DNA from: Lachnospiraceae bacterium
GTDB lineage: Bacteria; Bacillota; Clostridia; Lachnospirales; Lachnospiraceae
Assembly (NCBI GenBank): GCA_017460885.1
Contig: JAFUAB010000022.1
Coordinates: 1-64,000, forward strand
Reading direction: 5' to 3'
Length of the DNA: 64,000 nt
Shown here piece by piece: positions 50,399 to 58,487 of the stretch. The notes beneath the pieces were generated by a model, which made no database searches, had not been told where the DNA came from, and saw nothing but the letters and a program-made list of their open reading frames with translations. How positions within the stretch are numbered: position 1 is the first letter of the stretch; every line of letters starts with the position of its first letter. A program made the position numbers and the translations under genes.

Positions 50399-51938
50399 AT
50401 ACAGGGATTCGTTTGCGGAGAATAACCGCAATACGCTTATGCGGATCCTTAATGACAATTCAGGGACCGAATTTGGGACGGAATACGGTTTTATCACCCT
50501 GGATACGGAGGAACGGTATCGAAGCAGTGTACCGATAAGTCATTATTCCGATTATGACGGTTATATCCAACGCATGTATCTGGGAGAGAAGAATCTGCTA
50601 TACCGATACGATACTTACAGCTTTCTGGAAACCTCGGGCTCCACGGATGCGGGCAAGCTTATTCCGATAAGCGTCAGGTCACTCGAACAGTTTGGAGATG
50701 ATATGGACAGATATCTGCAGGAGCATGCGCGTACTCACGGAGGCAGGAGACTGCTCGTATCCTTTCTCAGGACGGATCTCGGCAAAAAAAGCGTAAGACA
50801 CGATACGATGCTTTTTACAGCGTCATATTACAGGTATCTGTATGAAAAAGGACTGCTTCCGACGGATGTGCTGGCCGGCGGTAAAGAACTGAATTTCTAT
50901 GCGTCGGCTTGTGACTTTTTGTATGCTAAGCTGTGGATCGCCTTTGCATATGGTGATCTTTGCACTCTTGAATCGGTTTATCTGTATGATCTTCTGATCT
51001 TTTTCCGGTATATGGAAGAGCATTATGAAGAAGTGATATCGGATATGGAGCAGGGAAGTGCAGCGGAGGATAAGGATATCCCGCCGGAGATCAGAAGCAG
51101 TCTGGGATCGATACCCGTTGATCACGACAGACTTGCCATGATCAGAAAAGAATGCGAAAAAGGTTTTGACGGCATTGCAGCCAGACTGTGGCCCGGGCTG
51201 AGCCTGATAAGCGGCATCGGAAGCAAGGCTTTTCAGGTTGAGGAGATATCGCTCAAAAAATACACCGCTGACATACCCGTCTGGCATTATATATATGCTG
51301 CTTCGGAGTGTGTTATGGCGGTTCCCTCCGGAACCGATACATATGATTATATCCTGCTTCCCGGAAATGCCTACTTTGAATTCCTTTCGGTGGATGAGGA
51401 ACGTGTCGTACTGCCTCGGGAACTGAGGATCGACTCCTGTTATGAACTTGTATTGACGACTTTCTCGGGCTTATACAGGTATGCAATGGGTGATATGATC
51501 AGGGTTACGGGCTTCGAGGGTAGTGTTCCGGTCATCAGGTTTATGTATCGCAGGAATCTGGTAATGAATATAGCCGGAGAAAAGCTGAGCATGGATACTT
51601 TGGACAGGGTTGTACGCAGATGGAGCAGAGAAACCGGCAATGAGGTGTGGCAGTATTATTTTTATGAGGATTATTCGCAGATGCCGGCATGTTATCACGG
51701 AGTTATTGCGACATCCGATGGAAAAAGTGTTATTATAGACAAAGACGAAATTGATGTTTTTGAGCGGATTCTCAGAGAATTCAGCAAAGACTATGATGAT
51801 CTGCGCAGACTGCGGACGATACGCAGAGCCGAGATCGAATTCGTGGACAAGGACGAGATCATGACACGGCAGTCGGAAAGAAACAGCGGGGCCGGACAGC
51901 CCAAACCGGTGCATATATGGAGGAAAGCACATGACTGA
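50364..51938 (+). CDS. GH3-family adenylate-forming acyl-amido synthetase
   Basis: A 524-residue protein of the GH3 family, known from plant auxin- and jasmonate-amino acid synthetases and found in some bacteria. Seen: the phosphate-binding loop LETSGSTDAGKLIPIS (about residues 85-100) and the C-terminal signature SGLYRYAMGDMIRVTGF, followed by a FMYRRN...EK stretch. Such enzymes activate a carboxylate with ATP and join it to an amine, usually an amino acid. The start at 50364 (AAGGAAG upstream) overlaps the ATP-grasp gene by 35 bp and its end overlaps the phosphatase by 8 bp, so translation is coupled. Substrate unknown. Confidence 0.8.
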   Translation: MEIAKLYDKINKYRDSFAENNRNTLMRILNDNSGTEFGTEYGFITLDTEERYRSSVPISHYSDYDGYIQRMYLGEKNLLYRYDTYSFLETSGSTDAGKLIPISVRSLEQFGDDMDRYLQEHARTHGGRRLLVSFLRTDLGKKSVRHDTMLFTASYYRYLYEKGLLPTDVLAGGKELNFYASACDFLYAKLWIAFAYGDLCTLESVYLYDLLIFFRYMEEHYEEVISDMEQGSAAEDKDIPPEIRSSLGSIPVDHDRLAMIRKECEKGFDGIAARLWPGLSLISGIGSKAFQVEEISLKKYTADIPVWHYIYAASECVMAVPSGTDTYDYILLPGNAYFEFLSVDEERVVLPRELRIDSCYELVLTTFSGLYRYAMGDMIRVTGFEGSVPVIRFMYRRNLVMNIAGEKLSMDTLDRVVRRWSRETGNEVWQYYFYEDYSQMPACYHGVIATSDGKSVIIDKDEIDVFERILREFSKDYDDLRRLRTIRRAEIEFVDKDEIMTRQSERNSGAGQPKPVHIWRKAHD

Positions 51939-53637
51939 GAATAAAAAGGTCCGCAGAGCAGGGCTTACAGTCAAGATCATAGCGTTGTTCTTTATAGTGG
52001 GCTTACTTATATATGTCGGAGCTATCGTTGTAGGTTACATGCAATATGATCATTCCATCAAGGAGTATTATGATCAGATGGCCTATGATGCGTCGGAGAT
52101 AGCTGCCGGATATTTTGAGGATGGTGAACTCGCCCGGTATGCCCGTGCAGCCTATGAATATAATTACGGCAGGGTTACCGAAGAAGAGACTCAGGCCATT
52201 ATGGCGGAACCAAGGTATCAGGAGATGATCTCCGATCTGCATAAGCTTCGCGCAAGCGTTGAAGCAAACGATGTTTTTGTGGTGGTTCTGGATGTCGATG
52301 TTATGAAGAACTTCACCGAAGAGGCATATGCAGAAAAAAAGTGGAAGCCCATCTACTATATCGCCGACAGTTACACGATTCCCGAAGAGAATTACCCCCT
52401 CGGCGGTAAGGGCGGGATCGAACTGATGTTTAAGGACGCGGTACTGGAATCATACTTAAGCGGAGAGAGATATCAGGGGTTCTATATTTCGGAAAGCAAA
52501 TTCGGATACAATATGACAGCCATGTATCCGGTCGTTGAAGACGGCAGCTCGGTTGCCTTTGTCGGGGTCGAGATCCCGATGAAGACTCTGCAGACCAACA
52601 TCGCCAAGTTTGTTACCCGCGTTTCACTTATTACACTGCTTATTGTCATACTCAGTCTCATAACGGTGATCGCGTTCTCCTACAAGTATGTTATTTCTCC
52701 GATCAAGCTTGTATCATCGGAGGCGAATCATTTCATCGAAAACCAGACCGAGATATCCGAGAAGCTGCGTACGATCCGGACCCGTGACGAGATCCAGACC
52801 CTCAGCGAGAGCATTTATCAGATGGAGGTCGGTATCAATGAGTATATTGACAATCTACAGAGAGTCACGGCCGAAAAGGAACGTATAGGTGCTGAATTAT
52901 CCGTAGCCACACAGATACAGGCAGATATGCTTCCATCGATATTTCCGCCTTTCCCGGACAGGCATGAGTTTGATATTTTTGCAACCATGGATCCGGCCAA
53001 GGAGGTTGGAGGAGATTTCTATGACTTCTTCCTGGTGGATGATGATCATCTTGCACTTGTGATGGCGGATGTATCCGGTAAGGGAGTTCCGGCGGCCCTG
53101 TTCATGGTGATAGCCAAGACTCTGATCAAGAACAGAACTCAGATGGGAGGAACTCCCGGAGATATCCTGGCAGATGTTAACGATCAGTTGTGTGAAGGGA
53201 ATAAAGCCGAACTGTTTGTTACGGTCTGGCTTGCCATAATAGAGATATCCACCGGAAGGGGGATCGCGGCAAATGCGGGACATGAGCATCCCGCTATACG
53301 TCGTGCCGGCGGAGATTGGGAACTTGAGATTTATAAGCATTCACCTGCCGTGGCCACTATGGAGGGACTTCCTTTCAGGGAGCATGAATTTGAGCTTCAT
53401 CCCGGTGACAGACTCTATGTATATACCGACGGAGTGTGTGAAGCCACAGATTCGGAAAACGTTCTTTACGGACCCGACAGGATGCTTGCGGCATTGAACA
53501 GGGAGCCGGAAGCGGAACCGTCAAAGCTTCTCGAGAACGTGAAGAAGGATATAGACATTTTTGTCGGAGAGGCACCGCAGTTTGATGATATTACCATGCT
53601 TGGACTTATCTGGTATGGAACGGAGGGAAACGCATGA
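51931..53637 (+). CDS. Membrane-bound SpoIIE/PP2C-type phosphatase with HAMP domain
   Basis: A 568-residue sensor phosphatase. One membrane segment (about residues 13-35), an extracytoplasmic sensor region (36-225), a second segment (about 230-252), HAMP and coiled coil (253-320), and a C-terminal PPM phosphatase domain (about 330-565) with EVGGDFYDF, ADVSGKGVPAALFM, NAGHEHPAI and YTDGVCEATD. All metal-binding Asp residues are kept. These phosphatases normally dephosphorylate a STAS anti-anti-sigma protein, but no STAS gene is in the window. It overlaps the GH3 gene by 8 bp and the RsbW-like gene by 4 bp. Confidence 0.88.
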   Translation: MTENKKVRRAGLTVKIIALFFIVGLLIYVGAIVVGYMQYDHSIKEYYDQMAYDASEIAAGYFEDGELARYARAAYEYNYGRVTEEETQAIMAEPRYQEMISDLHKLRASVEANDVFVVVLDVDVMKNFTEEAYAEKKWKPIYYIADSYTIPEENYPLGGKGGIELMFKDAVLESYLSGERYQGFYISESKFGYNMTAMYPVVEDGSSVAFVGVEIPMKTLQTNIAKFVTRVSLITLLIVILSLITVIAFSYKYVISPIKLVSSEANHFIENQTEISEKLRTIRTRDEIQTLSESIYQMEVGINEYIDNLQRVTAEKERIGAELSVATQIQADMLPSIFPPFPDRHEFDIFATMDPAKEVGGDFYDFFLVDDDHLALVMADVSGKGVPAALFMVIAKTLIKNRTQMGGTPGDILADVNDQLCEGNKAELFVTVWLAIIEISTGRGIAANAGHEHPAIRRAGGDWELEIYKHSPAVATMEGLPFREHEFELHPGDRLYVYTDGVCEATDSENVLYGPDRMLAALNREPEAEPSKLLENVKKDIDIFVGEAPQFDDITMLGLIWYGTEGNA

Positions 53638-54056
53638 AAAGATTGCAGACAGAAGCAAAGCTGGACAACCTGAATGAAGTTTTGGCCTTTGCGGATGAGA
53701 TACTTGAGGAAGCCGGATGCTCAATGAAGGATCAGACTGCGATTGATATTGCCTTAGAGGAAATGTTTGTTAATATCGTGAGTTATGCCTATACAGACAG
53801 CGGCGTTCCGGAAAGTGAACAGACAGCGGAGGTGATCATGGATGTGTCCGGAGATCCGGCTTCAGTGAGCATTACGCTTATAGACGGCGGGATCCCGTTT
53901 GATCCGCTTGCCAAAGAGGATCCGGATACCACTCTGTCGGCAGAGGAAAGACAGATCGGCGGATTGGGAATATATATGGTCAAGCAGACCATGAACAGGG
54001 TCGAATACCGGAGAGAAGACAACAAGAACATCTTTACTATGGAGAAGACTATCTGA
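53634..54056 (+). CDS. RsbW-like anti-sigma factor / serine kinase
   Basis: A 140-residue GHKL ATPase. The N-box ALEEMFVNIVSYAY (about residues 40-53), G1 box DGGIPFDP (about 84) and G2 box IGGLGIYMVKQTM (about 107-119) are all intact. Such proteins hold a sigma factor or phosphorylate a STAS partner. ATGA overlap with the phosphatase gene indicates coupled translation, so both act on one switch. The partner is not encoded nearby. Confidence 0.88.
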   Translation: MKRLQTEAKLDNLNEVLAFADEILEEAGCSMKDQTAIDIALEEMFVNIVSYAYTDSGVPESEQTAEVIMDVSGDPASVSITLIDGGIPFDPLAKEDPDTTLSAEERQIGGLGIYMVKQTMNRVEYRREDNKNIFTMEKTI

Positions 54057-54080
54057 TCACAGAAAAAAGATCATAAAAAA

Positions 54081-54113
54081 GGCACGACCTAAGAGTTCTT
54101 CTTAAGGCGTGCC
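54081..54113 (-). terminator. Terminator of queT
   Basis: GGCACG and CGTGCC plus an inner CTTAAGA/TCTTAGG pairing form a strong hairpin. On the minus strand it is followed by TTTTTT, so it ends queT transcription; on the plus strand it lacks a T-run. Confidence 0.75.
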
Positions 54114-54125
54114 GAATACGGATGT

Positions 54126-54644
54126 TCAGACTTTACCGGTAAACTTAAATATCACCGCTCTGTTGGGGTAAAGAACCGTGAACAGGATCAGCCCGAGGAT
54201 TCCGCAGGAGATCACCTCGCCTGCTCCGACGGTAAGCATGAAATACGGTATCGATCCCTCGAATCTGTAAACGTATGCCAGTACGAAAGGAACTATAATT
54301 GTATTGGCAATGATGGGGGGAAGGGGACTCAGGCATTTGGCCGTTTTGTTATGGTTCAGCTTCTGTGAGATGGCGTATGTACCCAAAGCGCCGAGCAGCG
54401 TGGCAAGAGAGCCGAATACCGTATCAAGCGGCATGCAGCCGGTCAGGATATTGCTGATGATACATCCGGCAAACAGACCGGGTATTGCCGCCGGAGTAAA
54501 GAAGGGAAGTATTGTCAGCGCCTCGGAAAACCTTACCTGGATCGCGTAATTGGCCAGCCCGAAGGCGTTTGCCAGAAGCGTAAGAACGACATAGACGGCT
54601 GCTATCACAGCCCCCTGGGTGATGAATAGTGTTTTGTTTTTCAT
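54126..54644 (-). CDS. queT: QueT-family queuosine-precursor transporter subunit
   Basis: A 172-residue membrane protein with about five to six hydrophobic segments. The sequence IQVRFSEALTILPFFTPAAI and DTVFGSLATLLGALGTYAI are typical of QueT (PF06177), the substrate-binding subunit of an energy-coupling-factor transporter for the queuosine precursor preQ1/preQ0. The frame is open upstream to 54734, but GAGAGGAG sets the start at 54644. A preQ1 riboswitch-like element lies in its leader, which supports the assignment independently. Confidence 0.88.
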   Translation of the reverse strand: MKNKTLFITQGAVIAAVYVVLTLLANAFGLANYAIQVRFSEALTILPFFTPAAIPGLFAGCIISNILTGCMPLDTVFGSLATLLGALGTYAISQKLNHNKTAKCLSPLPPIIANTIIVPFVLAYVYRFEGSIPYFMLTVGAGEVISCGILGLILFTVLYPNRAVIFKFTGKV

Positions 54645-54675
54645 TGTTCTCCTCTCTCGTGCGATGCACGATGCA

Positions 54676-54717
54676 CCTGTAGTTTTGTTTAATGTCAGGA
54701 AGGTTTCGAACTGACAT
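54676..54717 (-). promoter_or_regulatory. preQ1-I riboswitch candidate upstream of queT
   Basis: On the minus strand, stem ATGTCAG/CTGACAT (54717-54711 with 54698-54692) encloses a 12-nt loop containing ACCTTC. The 3' tail TTAAACAAAAC...CAGG follows, whose AGG can pair with loop CCT to form the H-type pseudoknot. The A-rich tail and loop resemble the type 2 preQ1-I aptamer, whose tail reads UUAACAAAACAAGG. It sits about 20 nt before the ribosome binding site. Confidence 0.72.
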
Positions 54718-54743
54718 TTGCGCAAAAACCGCAAAACACGTCA

Positions 54744-54772
54744 ATTATTCTCTCTTTTCGTTGTTATGTCAA
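54744..54772 (-). promoter_or_regulatory. queT promoter
   Basis: On the minus strand: TTGACA (54772-54767), 17-bp spacer, AATAAT (54749-54744), 27 bp upstream of the riboswitch. Confidence 0.6.
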
Positions 54773-54854
54773 GACAAATTTGACATATTTATCCTTCTAT
54801 ATATTTTAATATTGTGACGTATTCCGATAGTATATTGATTTGGAAGGTGGTAAT

Positions 54855-54938
54855 ATGTATAAGGCGCATTTGGGGCTGAACAATCATTTCCATGAAACGG
54901 AGAGCTTGAAATGTATAAGGACGAACACTTCGAAATAG
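54855..54938 (+). CDS. Small upstream ORF overlapping the citrate synthase start
   Basis: A 27-codon frame, beginning MYKAHLGLNNHFHETESLK, has a much better ribosome binding site (GGAAGGTGG, 4-5 bp before the ATG) than the citrate synthase itself. It ends at 54938, 28 bp inside citrate synthase and in another frame. The first ten bases, ATGTATAAGG, are repeated at the citrate synthase start. It could be a leader peptide that controls citrate synthase translation, or chance. No known peptide is recognised. Confidence 0.35.
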   Translation: MYKAHLGLNNHFHETESLKCIRTNTSK

Positions 54939-56305
54939 AACTTCCGACTATTGAGGACATGGGAGATCTGAAACCCGATTTTGACAGACTTGTGGAAGAT
55001 CTGCATAAAACATGCGGTATAGATCAGAATCTGTATTTGGAGTACGACGTTAAGAGAGGTCTCAGGGATGCCTCCGGTAAGGGTGTCCTGACCGGCCTGA
55101 CGGAGATATCCGACGTTGTTGCTTATGATATGGTAGGCGGACACAATATTCCGGCCGATGGTCGATTGTACTATCAGGGAGTAAATGTGGTTGACATAAT
55201 TGATGGAATGAAGGGCAGACGCTTCGGTTTCGAAGAGACTTCATTCCTTTTATTATTTGGGCATCTTCCCAATACGGAAGAGCTTGATTCATATCTTCGC
55301 ATAAGTGAGAGCCTGCAGGATCTGAGCAACCGTTTCATCAGGGATGTGGTTATGAAAGCCTCCAACGGAAATATAATGAATGCTCTTCAGCGCTGCGTGC
55401 TCACACTGTATACCTATGATGCCGATCCGGACGGCATTTCTCCCGAGAACGTTCTGAGACAGAGCCTGGAGCTGATCAATAAGCTTCCGCTCATTGCAGT
55501 GTATTCTTATAATTCGTATTGTCACTTCCGCAGGGATGAGTCTCTTGTGATACGCAATCCGAGAACAGGTCATTCACTTGCCGAAAATATACTTTATATG
55601 CTGAGACCCGATGGGATTTATACCGATCTGGAGGCCAGGGTACTGGATACGGCGCTCATACTTCATGCCGAACACGGCGGAGGCAACAACTCATCATTTA
55701 CGACTCATGTTGTGACCTCGTCGGGTACGGACACATATTCTTCGACAGCCGCCTCCATAGGGTCACTCAAAGGCCCCAGACACGGCGGTGCCAATATCAA
55801 GGTTCAGAATATGTTCGCAGCCATCAGGGAAAACGTATCGGACTGGGACGATAAGGATCAGATCAAGTCTTATCTGAGTGATATTCTGGACAAAAAAGTA
55901 TTTGATAAGGCCGGCCTGATATACGGAATGGGTCATGCGGTCTATACGCTTTCGGATCCCAGAGAGGTGATCCTCAAGAAATACGCAAAGGGACTTGCCG
56001 AAGAGAAGGGACTTGAGGCCGAGTTCAGGCTTTACGAGAATGTCGAATCCGTGGCGGGACAGATGATAATGGAACGCCGTCATCTTGAAAAGAATGTATG
56101 TGCCAATGTGGACTTTTATTCGGGATTTGTATATTCAATGCTCGGTATACCGGAGGAACTGTTTACACCCATCTTTGCGATAGCCCGTATGCCGGGGTGG
56201 TGTTCACACAGACTTGAAGAGCTTATGAACGCATCCAAGATCATCCGGCCCGCATATAAGTATGTCGGACACCACGTGGACTATACACCGATCGATAAAC
56301 GATAA
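54911..56305 (+). CDS. Citrate synthase
   Basis: A 464-residue enzyme condensing oxaloacetate and acetyl-CoA. Catalytic His residues are in LHAEHGGGNNSSFTTH and YGMGHAVYT, the second within the conserved GMGH signature, and the Asp in ANVDFYSGF. GPRHGGAN marks the CoA-binding turn. The length (about 30-80 above many enzymes) comes from the N-terminal region typical of Clostridia. In an anaerobe it serves 2-oxoglutarate and glutamate synthesis, in line with the nitrogen cluster. The ribosome binding site is GGAGAGC; a small ORF overlaps the start. Confidence 0.92.
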   Translation: MYKDEHFEIELPTIEDMGDLKPDFDRLVEDLHKTCGIDQNLYLEYDVKRGLRDASGKGVLTGLTEISDVVAYDMVGGHNIPADGRLYYQGVNVVDIIDGMKGRRFGFEETSFLLLFGHLPNTEELDSYLRISESLQDLSNRFIRDVVMKASNGNIMNALQRCVLTLYTYDADPDGISPENVLRQSLELINKLPLIAVYSYNSYCHFRRDESLVIRNPRTGHSLAENILYMLRPDGIYTDLEARVLDTALILHAEHGGGNNSSFTTHVVTSSGTDTYSSTAASIGSLKGPRHGGANIKVQNMFAAIRENVSDWDDKDQIKSYLSDILDKKVFDKAGLIYGMGHAVYTLSDPREVILKKYAKGLAEEKGLEAEFRLYENVESVAGQMIMERRHLEKNVCANVDFYSGFVYSMLGIPEELFTPIFAIARMPGWCSHRLEELMNASKIIRPAYKYVGHHVDYTPIDKR

Positions 56306-56326
56306 TCAATGAGGGTATAAACTGAA

Positions 56327-58342
56327 ATGAACATATTTAGTTTACTGACACTGTTTGGCGGCCTGGCGATGTTCCTGTACGGAATGCGTCTGATGGGAGA
56401 CGGACTGAAGGAGAGCTCGTCCGGAGCCCTTAAGGTTATCATGGAAAAGGCTACCAACAATTTCTTCAAGGCCTTTTTGCTGGGAGTGGCCGTGACGGCA
56501 CTGATCCAGTCATCGACCGCGACGATAGTCATCACCTCCGGTCTTGTCGCGGCAGGCATTATTTCTCTCAGACAGTCGCTTGGCATTGTGATCGGCGCGA
56601 ATGTGGGAACCACGATTACAGGTCAGATCATACGACTGCTGGATATCGATTCGTCATCGGCAAGCTGGCTGCAGCTTTTCAGACCTTCTACACTGGCCCC
56701 CATCGCACTTATTATCGGTATCGTACTGATAATGTTTGTATCGTTCAATAATTCCAAGACTATAGGAAGCATAGCCATAGGCTTCGGCATTCTTTTTTCA
56801 GGTCTGCTTAATATGACCGAAGCTGTCGACGAACTCGCGGGGAGCGGCACTCTGGCCGGGGTTCTGACCAGATTCGGCAGTAATCCCCTGATCGGATATC
56901 TTGCCGGTACCGCAGTGTCGTTTGTACTTCAGAGTTCTTCGGCCGCTATCGGTATTCTTCAGGCTTTTTCCGCATCCGGTCAGCTGCAGTTCAATGCCAT
57001 ATATTCGGTGATCCTGGGAATATATCTCGGAGACTGTGTGACTACCGCGATCGTCTGTTCAATCGGTGCGAAGCCCGATGCGAAACGTGTCGGTATAATC
57101 AATATTCTGTTTAATCTCGGGAAAACGGTTCTGGTCTTTCTGGCCGTTCTGATCCTCAGACTTACAGGTATCATAGATCCCATATGGAATATGACCGTAA
57201 CATCCGGTTCGGTAGCCAATACTCACACGATTTTTAATATCTGCAGTGCCGTCCTGATGTTTCCGCTGGTGGGAGCCATGGAAAGACTCAGTTACGTGAT
57301 CGTAAAGGGAGATTCCGAGGATACCTCGGATAAATATGCCGAGCTTCTGGAATCCCTTAACCCCGCGTTCTTTAATACACCGGCACTGGCTCTTCAGGGA
57401 TGCTATTCGGTGCTTGACACGATGTTTAAGCTGTCGCGCGACAATATCCGTAAGGCGATGGCCTTGCTTGAGGATTTCAATGATCAGCTCTGGAATGAGG
57501 TCAGGGACGAAGAGACCAATATCGATATGCTTGCGGATCGTGTCAGTAATTATCTTGTGCTCCTGTCACCTCACATAACACTTGATATGCATGTAACCAT
57601 CATGGACCAGTATTACAAGCTTGTCACCGAATTTGAACGTCTCGGGGATCATGCCATGAATATCGGAGAGGCGGCTTATAATCTCCATATCAATAATCTG
57701 GCCTTTTCCCACAAAGCACAGAATGAGCTCAGCGTGATGAATGAGCTTATCGAAAACATCCTGTCCAGGACGGAAACCGCTTTTGAAAACAGAGACGTGG
57801 AGGCGGCCCGGCATATAGAACCTCTTGAGGAAGTAGTGGATGATATGGTGGAGGCTCTCAGAGACAGACATCTGGAGAGGCTCAGGAACGGCAAGTGCAG
57901 TATAGATGTGGGCGTCATCTTTATGAATCTGCTGGTGGACATAGAACGTATTTCGGATGTCTGCTCCAACGTGGGTGTGTCGGTAGTGGCCAGGGTGATG
58001 CCTCAGATGATGACTTCATCCCACGACTACATCTTCCATCTGCATTCAGGCGATGATCAGACATTCAATCAGGAGTATGAGGAGGCTCACAAGAGGTATT
58101 TTGAAGAGCTTGATGAAGTCTCCGTTAAGCGTAAGAAGAACGATAAGGACGAAAAAGAAGAAAAGCCCGAGAAGATCGAAAAGACATCGAAGTCCGTTAA
58201 GTCCTCCAAGGCCGATAAATCGTCCAAACCCGACAAGAATGCCAAATCCGTTAAGGGCGACAAAAAATCCAAATCAGTCAAGAACGAAAAGGATTCCAAA
58301 GCTTCAAAGTCGGGTAAATCGGGCAGCAGATCCAAGAAGTGA
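56327..58342 (+). CDS. Na/Pi cotransporter family protein with PhoU domain and Lys-rich tail
   Basis: A 671-residue protein. Two inverted Na/Pi-cotransporter repeats are marked by QSSTATIVITSG (about residue 64) and QSSSAAIGIL (about 202), within about eight to nine membrane segments (1-310). A cytoplasmic PhoU-like helical domain spans about 340-570. The last 75 residues are low-complexity, built from Lys-Ser and Lys-Glu/Asp, with repeated units such as SVKSSKADKSSKPDK. The family imports phosphate or exports it under control of PhoU. The tail is unusual and highly basic toward its end. It starts 22 bp after citrate synthase. Confidence 0.85.
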   Translation: MNIFSLLTLFGGLAMFLYGMRLMGDGLKESSSGALKVIMEKATNNFFKAFLLGVAVTALIQSSTATIVITSGLVAAGIISLRQSLGIVIGANVGTTITGQIIRLLDIDSSSASWLQLFRPSTLAPIALIIGIVLIMFVSFNNSKTIGSIAIGFGILFSGLLNMTEAVDELAGSGTLAGVLTRFGSNPLIGYLAGTAVSFVLQSSSAAIGILQAFSASGQLQFNAIYSVILGIYLGDCVTTAIVCSIGAKPDAKRVGIINILFNLGKTVLVFLAVLILRLTGIIDPIWNMTVTSGSVANTHTIFNICSAVLMFPLVGAMERLSYVIVKGDSEDTSDKYAELLESLNPAFFNTPALALQGCYSVLDTMFKLSRDNIRKAMALLEDFNDQLWNEVRDEETNIDMLADRVSNYLVLLSPHITLDMHVTIMDQYYKLVTEFERLGDHAMNIGEAAYNLHINNLAFSHKAQNELSVMNELIENILSRTETAFENRDVEAARHIEPLEEVVDDMVEALRDRHLERLRNGKCSIDVGVIFMNLLVDIERISDVCSNVGVSVVARVMPQMMTSSHDYIFHLHSGDDQTFNQEYEEAHKRYFEELDEVSVKRKKNDKDEKEEKPEKIEKTSKSVKSSKADKSSKPDKNAKSVKGDKKSKSVKNEKDSKASKSGKSGSRSKK

Positions 58343-58487
58343 CAGTCTGTTTGGATTTCTGTAATTGCGAATTATACGTTCAGGATTTATAATGGAATTC
58401 AGACTGTGTTTGCGCAGATTCATTTGATCTGTGTGCCGGCTCGGTACATTACGCGTGAAAATACAACAACAGTGTAAGAGGTATGAT

